The position numbers were made by a program, and so were the translations under genes. This document shows, piece after piece, positions 53,510-64,000 of a DNA stretch of 64,000 bases. The first letter of the stretch is position 1; every line of letters starts with the position of its first letter. The stretch covers positions 25,187,316 through 25,251,315 of the forward strand of contig OX422183.1 of NCBI GenBank assembly GCA_949130485.1. The letters run 5' to 3'. The notes under the pieces are model-generated. The model was not told the origin of the DNA and did not search any database. It saw nothing but the letters and a program-made list of their open reading frames with translations. The DNA is from Agelas oroides. Taxonomy: Eukaryota > Porifera > Demospongiae > Agelasida > Agelasidae.

Positions 53510-54720
53510 AGATGCGAATTAAAGGATCCGCGTAATATAATATACACAGGCCAGAGGAAGCATTGGACATCCAATCTGAGTTGATATTCGTTAATGGTAT
53601 GGTGCACTTACCCCATGAATGAAACTTTGGTACACCAACAATTCTCCCTTCACCAGCTACACCACCATCACCCCTCACAGCGACTCCCAAAGCAATTTTC
53701 CCACTTACGTGACGTCACACGTTCAATATACCTACGTATAAAATCATTGCTACGTGTATTGAGCGTGCTGCCGTGCTTTGGGCTAATATTATGTGCGTAA
53801 TGTGTGAGACCTGAAGTAGAAGGCTTTAGAGATCAGGATTTTGTGTTGCAAATCTACCTGAAGTAGAAAGCCTTGGCGTGCAGAGTTTTGTGGCTTCTTA
53901 AAAAAGCTTTACTCTCAAGGGAGGAGTCAGACATCAGTTTATCAATCGTGAATAGCAAGGCACGCCTTCACCTGCCTTATACTAGTTGTAGCTAAGTAAC
54001 AGTGAACTTTTACCTAAAGCCTACTAACATTTTACCTACGCATAGCACTGAACTCTAAAGTGTTCAAGCCAAGGTAAACCTGCAGCACTAACTTCTTTTG
54101 AGCATCTTGGAGTGCGGTTACTTTGCTCGTACAAATAATTAATATAATCTAATATGATACACAGGCCAGAGGAACTAAGCGTTGGACATCCAATCTGAGT
54201 TGATATTCATTAATGGCATGGTGCACTTACCCCAGGAATGAAACTTTGGTACACCAACAAGTCTACCTTCACCAGCTACAGACCTTTTCAGGTTGGTTGA
54301 GGGATGCTGCAGAGTAGCAAATCACTCAAGCATGCCTAATTAAATAATGGCAAGCAGTACATCAAACACAACACTTGTCATTATTTAATTAGCCACGCAT
54401 GAGTGATCTGCTACTCTCTACCTCAACCAACCTGAAAAGGTCTGTACACCACCGTCAACCCTCACAGCGACTCCTGAAGCGACTTCCCCACTTATGTGAT
54501 GTCACACGTTCATTATGCCTACGTATAAAATTATTGCTATGTGTATTGAGCACGATACTGTGCTTCAGGCTAACAAAACATTCATAACGCATGGCATAAG
54601 TAGGTGAAGGCCGTGCCTCGATTGATATAAACTTATGTCTGGCTCCTCCCTTGAGGGTAAACTTTTCAAAGAAGCCTTATGCTAATGTAAAGCCTTTTAG
54701 TTGAATGAGCCAAGGAAAAC
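53510..54720. repeat. Tandem segmental duplication, about 0.6-kb period
   Basis: Copy 1 (about 53,540-53,990) and copy 2 (about 54,155-54,720) share CAGGCCAGAGGAA, TTGGACATCCAATCTGAGTT, GAAACTTTGGTACACCAACA, TCACACGTTCA, CCTACGTATAAAAT and other blocks in the same order. Copy 2 contains an extra 166-bp MITE. On the minus strand both copies encode VPKFHSWG followed by a good GTAAGT donor, and copy 1 has a perfect TGACGTCA, changed in copy 2. They could be duplicated first exons with promoters; this is not proven. Confidence 0.75.
54279..54444. mobile_element. 166-bp TA-inserted MITE with preserved empty site
   Basis: Ends CAGACCTTTTCAGGTTGG and its inverted copy; pairing continues through most of the element (TAATTAAATAATG/CATTATTTAATTA). 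TA is duplicated at 54,277-54,278 and 54,445-54,446. The paralogous site in copy 1 reads CAGCTACACC (TA at 53,658-53,659) without the insertion. TA duplication points to a Tc1/mariner-type transposase source. Confidence 0.9.
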
Positions 54721-55215
54721 CTGCAGCACTAACCTCATCTTGGGGTGCGGTTAATATGCAAGAATAAAAAAGTGTATAAAGAAGTAGGGATGGCATGCCA
54801 AAAAAGTATGCAAACAAGATAGGGATGATATAAAAGTGAAGGTAGTATACAAAAGCCTCGTCCATCCCCAAATCGTTTTCACATCACTGTGCAATGTAGA
54901 GCAAGAAAAAGATGTAGGGATGGGGCTTTGTACACTAGAGTATGTGCACTCACACATATATCAGTTTACAAAGCCAAGTAGTATAAACATGCTAATGGTT
55001 TCAGAAACCACTTTAGCTTTATGAAAAACATCTCATGAAGAAAGTTTACCTTAACATAAACTGTCTTGAAACCACTTAAATAACGGGGCTTAAGACTAAG
55101 TACCAAACCCATTGTGCCTGAGGAATACACATACATACCAAACTGTAGCCAGATCTTCACTACAGCAACTACTTGCATAGCAGTTTTTATAATAAACTGT
55201 GTTCATACGTAAGCT

Positions 55216-55335
55216 TAGCCTCGTACCCAGGCTCGGGAGGAACCAGGCTACGAGGTAACCCAGGCCACGTGGGAGGAGGGAGAAGTGATTTCCCTCCTCC
55301 CACGTGGCCTGGGTACGAGGCTAGGTACGAGGCTA
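55216..55335. mobile_element. 120-bp palindromic MITE, TAGCCTCG family
   Basis: Begins TAGCCTCGTACCCAGGC and ends GGTACGAGGCTA, with inner inverted repeats CCCAGGCCACGTGGGAGG/CCTCCCACGTGGCCTGGG. The flanking 9-mers acgtaagct (55,207-55,215) and atgtaagct (55,336-55,344) differ by one base. Confidence 0.8.
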
Positions 55336-55607
55336 ATGTAAGCTAAGAAACAAGATATGTTTCCTATCACAACAATTTAGTCACAGATCCAAGCAGCAAC
55401 CATTTTGTAGTATAACATATTGTGTGAAACATGGCTAACTAACTACTTTCATTGTGCCATCTTCACTAACTACTATCAAATAGAAGATTGTCTGAAAACA
55501 TTTAAGCTGGGCATGGAGAAATTACAACAAAAAAGTATGCACATCTTTACTGTCTACTAGATTGCTTGATGACCAAATTTACCTCCAGCGTGTATAACTT
55601 ACGTCTA

Positions 55608-55963
55608 GTCACAATTGAGATGGGCTGCTGCAGGATGCTGCTATTCATATAAACATTGTTGCACCAGAACTGATACCACTTGCTAAAAGCCTGTTATTAT
55701 GCCCAATCGAAGCTGGCAACTATAACTCAAGCAAACAGTGGTTTAAGCAATTAATAACAATCTTAATGGATTTCTCACCTTAATTGATACATGCAGGAAC
55801 AACAGACACAGAAGCACACACTAATGAAACAGCAACAGATACTGGCACCAATAACAGTATAGTAAGTAGTAACAGGACTGCCTTCAGCAGCTTGATAAGC
55901 CATTGGTAGTAATGACTTTGCGGACTTCAAATCGGCAGATGCTGAATCAGTGCCATACAACAT
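55608..55963 (-). CDS. Two candidate exons of an unidentified minus-strand gene
   Basis: The right exon (55,779 to about 55,940) encodes AKSLLPMAYQAAEG, then a hydrophobic, Cys-rich segment (TVIGASICCCFISVCFC) that could span a membrane, and ends at an AAG|GTGAGA donor. The left exon (about 55,608-55,696) lies between TAACAG and GTAAGT and reads AFSKWYQFWCNNVYMN to PISIVTR. Both have good splice sites, but I recognise no family. They may be 5' exons of the RNF213-like gene or part of another gene. Confidence 0.35.
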
Positions 55964-56227
55964 TTGCTATTCATGAACGGTTCCTCAATCTTGCTTTGAA
56001 AAAACATGTACGTACAATACAACTATTAAATTCTGAGAAGACTAATAAATTCTTTGTACAACAGGCAAGCATAGAATACAAACTCCAAGGTAAGGTCAAG
56101 GAATTAATAAACTACACCTGCCAGTGGTATAAAAGTTAACACAGACAATCAAGAATGAAGATGCCAAACTGTGTTTTGTGTTGGGCACGACCAGTTTCAC
56201 TCACTGTTTCACACAAGACTGATATGT

Positions 56228-56695
56228 TCAAACTAGTAATCTCCCCCCCTACATCCACCTCGCGTCCACTGGACATTAATTCACGTGATAGGTGTTCCCA
56301 GGCCTTCCCCGTTTTTCGCCGCTCTTCCGCTTCTTTATATGTAACTACTGAAGCAGCTTTTCAGTAGCCTCGTTCCCAGGCCTCCCCCATTTTTGTTCTT
56401 CGGTTTGCGCTCAGTATAATACACAGGGGGAGGGGTCAACGTTCAAATATCGTACTAGACTTCATCATCAAGCACTCCAACGATAGCCAGGACCCCAGAC
56501 ATTCACAAGATCGACTTCACTGGTAAGAAACTCACTCTATAGTTTATTGCACACAAGTTTGTAGTTGGGCACCGCCCCCCCCCCCCCCCCCCAAATCTAC
56601 CTCGTGTCCACCAGACGTCATTCACGTGATAGGTGTTCTCAGGCCTTAAGTATTCCCCGTTTTTCACCGCTCTTCCGCTTTCGCTTATTATACTG
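56228..56695. repeat. Duplicated about 100-bp module flanking a MITE end
   Basis: TTCACGTGATAGGTGTTC, CAGGCCTT and CGCTCTTCCGCTT occur in the same order at about 56,241-56,335 and 56,580-56,685. The second copy lies inside the MITE 56,365-56,742, the first just outside it. A run of 20 C's (about 56,573-56,592) precedes the second copy; a shorter C run precedes the first. Confidence 0.7.
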
Positions 56696-56742
56696 AATGC
56701 AAACCGAAGAACAAAAACGGGGGAGGCCTGGGAACGAGGCTA
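56365..56742. mobile_element. 378-bp MITE, TAGCCTCG family
   Basis: The left end TAGCCTCGTTCCCAGGCC and right end GGCCTGGGAACGAGGCTA are perfectly inverted; pairing continues with imperfections through GGGGGAGG and AACCGAAGAACAAAAA. The flanking 9-mers gcttttcag and gcttttcat differ only at the last base. Confidence 0.85.
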
Positions 56743-58115
56743 GCTTTTCATGTAGATGCTCATCCCATTCTACTTTCTAAGCTGCATGTAGCTGCGTAAA
56801 CTGAGACACCAGCTGCATATACCTATCTACCACAAAGTACACTGATTTAGAAATAACAAACCACAGGCAGCCTATCTGATCTGCATCTGCAAGTGAACTG
56901 AGTAAGGAAGTGAGTAAGTGGAAAGTCAGGTGATAAGGCTACTGTCTATGATGTGATGTTTAAGTCACTACTCATTCTCTATTCTACACACCACCTAATT
57001 GCTGTTTAACCCTTTAACGATTATAGTCGTCATCCAAATTTGGTTGTACGTTAACGGCTGGTGCAATCCGTTCTGAAGATGGATTCTGAACTAGCAGAAA
57101 GGGTGGGATAGAGAGATGTGGATGGATGGTAGAAAAGTCTTGGTTTGCACCGGATGGGCTATTTTTCTCCTTTCATGCACAAAAGGGCATAGAAAACACT
57201 CCTTTCACCTCATAGGGCACGCCCCAGGGCCACAGTGCACTTTTTTGCCGACGCAAACCCGCTTTTTGCCTTGACCCCAGAACCAACCAACCAACTGTTG
57301 CATAATAATTATGTAATTACAGTACACGGAATTATATGGTACAATTAATAACGTAAACGGAGGTGCAAGGAACGATTTACACGTGCTACGATCGCGAATG
57401 GCTGAACACACGAGTTGTGATGCCCCTCCAACAAAGCGACAGTGCAGTTGTGTAGCAGATTTGTCGACCTTGAGTGAATACCACATCAACAAGCACTTGA
57501 CCGGTCCGGTCCAAGCACAAGCGACAGGTCACCACCGGTGTAAAACTAAGAACGCTTGATGCGTTTTGTAATTGTTTCTGCGAACACATTAGCTATAGTT
57601 TGTATTTAGTCACACTTAATGTCTTTGATTGTCACCCCGTTTTGATAGCTACAAAGTTGTTATGCCAGTGTAAAAGTGGCCAGAAAGTGTGGAAATCCCT
57701 CCTGCACCAAACTGCCTTACTAAGGACGTTTTTGCCCCAAGGGGTATAACAACCAACCAACGTAAGTGGCTTTGCTTCTGGCAATTTAGTAACTGTGGCC
57801 CGTCATAGGGGCTCCATTTCTGGCATTGCAGGCAGCTTTCAGTCCGGAAGAGTGTTCTCTTGTCAGAGACCCCTGACTATTGAACGCTCGCTAATGAGTG
57901 GGTGTGGTAAAAGTCTCTTGAACTTGCAAAGAAGATCTGAAAGAAGCTGTGGATCAAGTTTCTACTGCTAACTCTCAGCAGAAGTCGAAATACAGATCAA
58001 AGAAGCTGTGACTAGTCTAAACGAGACCTGGTAAATTTATTCAATAGTTAAAAGTGATAGTTATTAAGAGTGGAATTTGTATGCCCCTTGATTTCCCACA
58101 AAGTTGGTTTCCCAA
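56743..58115. other. No gene seen
   Basis: 57,009 has TTAACCCTTTAACG, resembling the left end of the TTAA-flanked MITE at 9,216, but no right end was found. Otherwise unremarkable. Confidence 0.4.
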
Positions 58116-58747
58116 TACCATAATGCTACTATGTTTGGCGTGTGAGAAACCTTTGTGATTTTGCCATTTTTAGGCTAATTTAAGTAATTTGCGATCTTAT
58201 CTTTGCGAATGAGCAGTACCTATCTTAGCCCCTCCCTCAAATGCCGTTGAGCAGTGGCAATCCCATACTCAGCTGCGTATTGGTCAATCTCGGTTCTATC
58301 GATGTCAGAGAAGTTGGTATATCGTTTCAGCTTCTTAGTACTCTGTTGGCTGGCTTGCTTCTCCAACACACGCTTCACGCCTCCGTTTACTTTGTGAGTT
58401 GCAACCGCTCCGATCCCAGTGTCCTTGTGGCTGGGAAGTCACGTAGTCGGACTGAAATACGGGCGAATACCGGTACTCATCTTGAAAAAAAAAAACAGCA
58501 TCTGAAGAACAATGGAACTTATACTGCCACCTTCACTGTTGTTATACTACACAAGGCCGGAAACATCCATTATCGCTGCTTCTCCTGGAGCAGCCAGTCA
58601 AGCTTCATTGTCAATGTGTCCGTTAACCATGCCTACCAAGAGCCATGCCCACAAGTTTAATTATTGCGATCTTTTCTTTGCGATGCCGTCAGCACTCGCA
58701 AATTTCGCAAAAGTAAAGTTCACGCAAAGCATTATAGCATTACGGTA
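58116..58747. mobile_element. Probable MITE with TACCRTAATGCTA ends
   Basis: TACCATAATGCTACTATG at the left pairs with the inverted right end, which reads TACCGTAATGCTATAATG in the same sense. Subterminal TTTGCGATC words are also shared. The open frame at 58,241-58,660 lies inside and has no recognisable domain. Confidence 0.55.
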
Positions 58748-60587
58748 AAGCCCCATTGTATGACCAAAGTACAATATGAAAATACTGACAGTGAATGAAG
58801 GTGTAGTGACTGATGTCAGTACACTAAAAGGGTATTTTCTGATGTCAGGTTTCAATTCATTATGCAGTTAGACTGTCAACTAGCTGTCAAAAGTGAGTAG
58901 GATGACTACAACAACAACAAGTGGCAATGTGTAGACATTCCATTCAGCTTTGGCTAAAATACTGCAATACACTTAACAAATCTTCCATACCAGTTTCTGT
59001 TTTTCAGACAAGTCAAAAAATAGAAATATTTGACCCATGAAGTGATGTTTTTTTTGTACAACGAGGAGTGTAATGGTAATATTTCCTATGGAATGCAGTT
59101 TGCCTCAAAAGACGGATACATGCATTTACACCAGGCTAAAGGCATGAATCACTTTATCAATAGTAAGTCAAAGTGTGCTGTTCATCTCTACGCCTCCAGT
59201 AGTGAGCAAGTAATAGCAGCACAAACTGTCACTAATGTAACCATGCTACATCTACTGCGCTTCGCAGGTAGGTTGTCACAAGGAAACAGACAGTGTGGTT
59301 TACATGTACCACTGGGACTTCATAGGCTTCAAAAGACATTCATCAGCCACAAAAATGAATGCTGTCTGTTTCCTTGTGACAACCTACCTGCAAAGTGCAG
59401 TATACACATGGCAACAGCACTATATCAGCTGATTGTGGTGGATGACCTACCCAGACTGCAAAGCTGAGACTTCAGATGTCAGATTTACAGAGCACTCGGC
59501 TATTTAATATTTCATGGCGAGCCAGGTAAGCTGAGCTGGTAACTTTCTCACCCTGATGAAGATACCGAGTTAACTCAAATTAGACACCGTCAAGGGGACT
59601 ATAAATGATACCACATTTCTTATTGATAATTTATGTGGGTATTCTTGTTTTGTAAACATGTGATTATGTTTGTACGATCACAACGTCCAAAAAAATTTCA
59701 AAGTGCTTCCATCTGAGCATAAGCTTGAAATGGTTCTGAGAAGAAATCGTCTCAACAGCAAACTATGAGACAGTCATAGCCTCCCATGAAGTCACCATCG
59801 GCAGCAAGTGCAATGATTTCAGTTCCAATCACATCTGTATTTCAAAACAAGCGCCAGACACTCCAAATTATCTGCAGCCTGTGAGAATATGCCAATTGCC
59901 ATCTTTAATTCATAGTACTATTTTCAGCTGGCCTACTGGGTCATATCTCTGACATGAGCAATTGGTGAAAGGTCAACCTAAAAACATTCCATTTCACCGT
60001 GAGCTTAACACAGCTAAAATATGTGAAAATACAGAGTTCATTTAATACCGTGTAAACTGGCCTTTTATATGTAACCACAGACACATTTTATATTGAACTA
60101 CTGTTCGGTTATGTGTTGCACGCTAATCATCCATGACTACACACACACCTCAAAGTAGCCACTGACACAGCTAGATACAAATCAGTCAGAAACATGACAG
60201 GTGGGATATTGCACTTCAACCATGATCCACGTACAAACGTATAACTATACAAAAGAGACTTTAGCTTGCCTAACAAGGTATGAACGCACTGTTTGTCAAT
60301 CTCAGATCCCACAAAGCAAATCAGAGCCCCAGAAGTGAACAGATCTCACAACGGACACAGTGACTCATAACTCGTACCCAGGCCGGCACACAGATTTAGG
60401 CATGTGACTGTGAAAACCCAGGCCCCAAAACCAAAAATCTTAGTCTCGCACCAAGACGAGTCGCACCCAGCAAGTTATGAGGGACGTATGGCACGCTGTA
60501 TGTAAAAAAATTAAAAACGTCATTACGTTACGTTCCAGCCATGGACGTCACGTCGCCCTTTGTAACAAAAATAAGAAATGCATGACG
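58748..60587. other. Non-coding, one strong hairpin
   Basis: Contains the 30-bp-arm hairpin at 59,264-59,391, inside an open frame 59,030-59,467 that I cannot assign to any family. Near 60,370-60,480 CTCGTACCCAGGC and TAGTCTCGCACCAAGACG resemble ends of the TAGCCTCG MITE family. Confidence 0.4.
59264..59391. repeat. Inverted repeat, 30-bp perfect arms
   Basis: GCAGGTAGGTTGTCACAAGG... at 59,264-59,293 and its exact inverted copy at 59,362-59,391 enclose a 68-bp loop. The pairing extends a few bases outward with mismatches. Confidence 0.9.
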
Positions 60588-61380
60588 TTCAGCTCCCTGT
60601 AGAAACTTGGATACTTCATAGATAGTACACCTGATATAGCATAGATACAGGAAGCTATCAATATTCGGACACCAGTGATAATCGGACGCTCGTACACGGA
60701 GACTAAGCCACGCAAATACTGGGTTATGTTACTGAAAGGAAGGTGGAGTCCACCGTATCCGGCTACTGAAAAATGGAGCTCGATCGTCAATCCCCGCTTG
60801 CGCTAGGGGCGATTAGCGTAAAATTTCGGAACATTCGATAATCGGCTAAAATAATGTGTTTTCGGACGCCGCTTCCTGCTCCTTTTCTGAAGCAACTCTC
60901 GGCAAGATTTCAGCACTGTTGGAAAGCTGCAAGACCCTGCTGCTGCACGCCTGATATTCGTCCCCGTAGCTGCCTTGGGTGCTGAGGGGTGTTGCCGAAA
61001 ATTGAGTGGGTTGCTCCATCAATGATCGGACAGTGGATTTACGTATTATTTCGTCGTGGACACCCCCAGTTACAACAATACTAGTATCATTGGAATCCAC
61101 AGGTTCTTACCAACGTAACAGTTCAAGTCTCATCTTTATGCGTTGTGTGGTTCTCGAGATACGATTGTTTTTCCGCCTTCATACGGGCCTAGTTACAGGA
61201 AACTAAATTTCTGAAGTACATGAATCAAGAACCTTACGTAAGGTATACTATCTCTAATCAATGCATGCAAACTGTTAGATATAAAAATTTTTCTCCAGTT
61301 GTTCAAAGACATAGCAGGCTATTATAGCCTATTAAAGTAGGTACTTTGAAGAAGTATCCAAGTTTCTACAGGGAGCTGAA
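60588..61380. repeat. Inverted repeat of about 30-55 bp enclosing 730 bp
   Basis: TTCAGCTCCCTGTAGAAACT...TACTTC at 60,588-60,618 is repeated in inverse at 61,351-61,380, with weaker pairing further inside (AGTAC, TATAGC). In the sense GAAGTATCC... it would encode KYPSFYREL-like sequence at both ends. Between them a minus frame 60,846-61,100 starts MDSNDTSIVVTGGVHDEIIR with no domain I recognise. It is either a transposon with long TIRs or an inverted duplication. Confidence 0.65.
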
Positions 61381-61970
61381 ACTCAATATGGTGTTGGTAA
61401 TGATTCATATACCGATTACATAATTTCTCGAGAGACTGGAGATTTGCATCCATACATGTTCTACCTTACTTGAACTTGATCACCTACAAGGTGGAAACCT
61501 ACCCCACCTTGAGGAAGAAGAGATTCCAATATTAGATCAACATCGAACATTATTGCATGACGTTGTGGAAGTCTTGAAAACCTTGTGGGTGAAATGGCAA
61601 AGCTACTTGAATCTGGCAACCTGCATAAGTTTTCTTCAAGAAAGCGGCAAAGCTAGAACAGAGGAGCAGACAGGAAGACGTGGACATCCATGCTTTGATG
61701 AACATCAAAGAGCAGCTGGAGTACCTTGCATCACTCATTCACCTGTACTGAAATTGCTGCTCTGCTTGGAATACCAAGGATGACAGTTTATAGGTATGTC
61801 AACTTGTATATTGTCTGTAAATCAATTGAAAGGGAACTACCAAGCAATCAAGCACAATTTCTCAGAACCAAAATCTTGATCCTGGTCGTAAATACGCCAA
61901 CAGACAACATACAAGTTCAAGACATGGCAGGCAAAGACCAACTTCAGAATAACAGGATGTCATAGTTGTT
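61381..61970 (+). pseudogene. Remnant of an integrase-type transposon protein
   Basis: Across frames: HLEEEEIPILDQHRTLLHDV, then RRGHPCFDEHQ, then HSFTCTEIAALLGIPRMTVYRY, a helix-turn-helix with GRP...F(T)...EIAxLLGxSRxTVYRR spacing as found N-terminal to integrase cores of eukaryotic DNA transposons. Later IRQQ-like sequence follows. Frameshifts between each piece; the catalytic core is not present. Confidence 0.5.
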
Positions 61971-64000
61971 ATTTCCAGCTATGACAAAATTTAATGGTGA
62001 TATAATTAACAGTACAGTAGTTGTCCTGTGTGTCTGTGTGTCTGTTTGTCCGTTTTCTCTATTCTGCCTTCTCGCGCTTTTAGGCATCCAACGAGAGGTA
62101 TCGCGGCTACAGCACGGAAAATTCAGTAAAACTAAAAAGCAGTTCTCTCTTAAACTGCTTAGTTCAAAAGTTAGAAGCGTTACCGCGACTAAGTCAGCAA
62201 TGTTTCCGTATACCTCTCCGTAATAATGTGTGGTCACGTGACTTGGAGCACGTGGTATTGTGTTTTTCTCGTCAAACTTAGACGGTTGTGACCAAGTGAC
62301 TGTCTCTTGCGAGAGGTTCAGAAAGGTATGCCCACAGTGTAATACCGTAGTGCATGCAATGGGGTGTATGTGTCTGAGAAAGGTATGCCCACAGTGTAAT
62401 ACCGGATAAGCATAAACACTTGTCACTGACAAGTGTTTATGCTCATGCCAACAACTTCAGTGCTGTTCATTATTCCGTAAGTTGTTGGCATGAGCGCCAT
62501 CGCTGGCATCACGTTAACGTACGTAATGGTAGCGATCTCCAAGCTGTATGATTTTACACTCTGTAGTATAAAAATTTGAATGAAACTGATAATGAAGATG
62601 TCTTCGTTGGTTGATCACGAGAAAGCCCAGTCACTGCCCTTCCAAACAAAATTTGTTTCGTGCAAATCAGGCGAGTATTTCCGGAGTTACGCGTTAACGA
62701 TTTTTCTTACGTAAATCTACAATGGTTAACTAATGCGGAATACAAATTGATAATAATTTGTATTGGATTTGTGGCACCGCCTACTGTTCATTTTGCGACG
62801 TGTTTCCGCAACTGGATAAGCTGTTTCTGAGCCGTTTGACTGCTCCAAGGTAAATCCAAGACCCTGATTTCAGATCTGGGTGTTGTTTTACGTCAAAAAA
62901 TATGGATCTGTCGGTAAGCGAGTTAAAAGCAGCCCAAAATTCAGCACAAAATGTTTAACGGTGGATTACTCCCCATATTACAAGTAGATACAGGTTCGTT
63001 AGCACGAGCTTGATATACCCAGGACTGGATGCAGTTAATACATGTCCCTTGTTACTCCGGATTGTTATTTAGATCCTGCTGACACTGAATTGCTGAGATA
63101 ATTCTGTGCAAACAATAATTTCCACGTGCCTAGCTTGTCCCCAGGCCCTAGCTGCACAGCTGGGCACTATGCAGGTCCCTGGAATCCGTGTTGAGACAGA
63201 AAAAGTAGTTGAGAGAGAAAATAGTGCAGTATTGACTATGCCAGATGCATGATGGTGTCAGAAATAAACGAAGGTCATTGTCTGCAAATATGAAGACTCT
63301 CAAGTCTCGGATTGACCTTAGAAAGCAAGTATACTAGGGCTAAATTACCCAGACAAAGAAGTCTTTCTGAATCACAAGCAATTTTCAGTGGCTGAGCTAC
63401 TCACTCACTTTGAGAACTTGAATTAAGACAACTCCAACTCCACTTGATGGTCATGGTGAACCTCAATTGGGCCCAAGTGGTGTAATAAAGAGGGTGTACA
63501 ATACTGGTATACAGCTCATATCTAGAATACAGCTTCAGAAAGTGCACAATGTACGAATGTACAATATGAGAAAGGCGTTCTTACGCTAGGACTTTCATGA
63601 AGATATAGCAAGAAAATAGGGATTCGAATGTTTATAATCTTATTCCACTGTGTGGTGTAAATGTTGTGTCAAAAATAGCGAACAAAACATAAGTTTGTGA
63701 CATTCGGTAAAACTTCTGTACTGCAAGTGAGATATAGTGAGAATTAGTGGATAATGTCCAGGGTATTCAATTGAAGCCATACAAGTTTGCACACTTCAAA
63801 TTAAAAAATTTGATTTATATTAGCCTGTTTGGTTCAAGTTTCATGTTGATAGCTTGTTCAGAAGTGAAGATATTGAAAAAGAGAAAGGAGTGCTATTAGC
63901 ATGGTTACGGTGCCATGTTTTCTATGGAAAATCTGGACAACCAGACTTTTACTTCTAAAAATCATAACTTAGGCCACAAATGAGATACAAACGTCAAACT
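61971..64000. other. Non-coding end of window with hairpins and a short duplication
   Basis: A 28-bp word (AGAAAGGTATGCCCACAGTGTAATACC) occurs at about 62,320-62,346 and 62,379-62,403. Two adjoining hairpins follow at 62,409-62,495. From 62,520 to 64,000 I see no exon, RNA gene or repeat. Confidence 0.45.
62409..62495. repeat. Two adjoining perfect hairpins
   Basis: Hairpin 1: GCATAAACACTTGTCA, one base, and its inverse (62,410-62,442). Hairpin 2: GCTCATGCCAACAACTT at 62,441-62,457 and its inverse at 62,479-62,495, with a 21-base loop. They share two bases. Confidence 0.9.

Noticed and set aside
57009..57022. Second piggyBac-type MITE starting TTAACCCTTTAACG
   Set aside because: No matching inverted right end with TTAA could be found downstream.
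58241..58660. 139-codon plus frame
   Set aside because: Inside a probable MITE with inverted ends; no domain seen.
60364..60480. Fifth member of the TAGCCTCG MITE family
   Set aside because: Only partial end matches (CTCGTACCCAGGC, TAGTCTCGCACC) and no flanking 9-bp duplication.

Overview
The window is eukaryotic nuclear DNA, almost certainly from an animal. Split genes have short GT-AG introns (several of about 70-120 bp). There are LTR retrotransposons with tRNA primer-binding sites, a LINE fragment, and many MITE-type hairpin elements. The mixture (Ty3/gypsy, Ty1/copia, probable DIRS-like and Ginger-like remnants, compact introns) suggests a sponge or another early-branching marine invertebrate. 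That assignment is inference; nothing here names a species.

Host gene. The minus strand carries one very large gene, read from about 53,040 down to the left edge, whose 3' end lies outside the window. The product is recognisable as an RNF213-like (mysterin) dynein-type AAA+ E3 ubiquitin ligase. Three P-loops appear in the order expected for AAA2, AAA3 and AAA4: GAAGCGKS split by a 71-bp intron near 13.4 kb, GETGVGKT near 8.3 kb, and GAPGSSKT near 5.0 kb. AAA3 and AAA4 keep acidic Walker B motifs (IFLDEL, VFMDEAG). The RING module is expected beyond the left edge. Most neighbouring exons agree in splice phase, including the pair separated by a 26-kb stretch of transposons (45,271-45,359 and 19,041-19,305). 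I therefore treat 1-19,305 and 45,271-53,040 as one gene.

Transposon block (19.6-44.6 kb), inside one intron. A Ty3/gypsy element (A, 19,604-33,235, tRNA-Ser primer site) was invaded by a CsRn1-type Ty3/gypsy element (B, 21,919-26,231, tRNA-Trp primer site) and by a Ty1/copia element (C, 26,817-31,101, primer site matching the inside of initiator tRNA-Met). All three have paired LTRs and flanking target-site duplications (cttg, acat, ctcct). All lie on the plus strand, opposite to the host gene, and all are broken by stops, frameshifts or deletions. To the right follow a LINE reverse-transcriptase fragment (33.4-34.3 kb), a CCCH-finger gag-like remnant (34.7-36.2 kb), an integrase plus Ulp1-protease remnant (37.3-38.1 kb), a probable MITE (38.3-38.9 kb), a DDE transposase fragment (41.5-41.9 kb) and a decayed fourth gypsy element (42.8-44.6 kb).

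Right part (50.9-64 kb). This is mainly non-coding and rich in small elements. One MITE family with TAGCCTCG...CGAGGCTA ends is present in four sizes (35, 120, 378 and 584 bp), each with a 9-10 bp target duplication. A TA-flanked MITE sits in one copy of a local duplication whose other copy preserves the empty site. Long hairpins lie at 59.3 and 62.4 kb, and an integrase-like remnant at 61.4-62 kb. No CRISPR array, operon or bacterial gene was seen, and no RNA gene was recognised.
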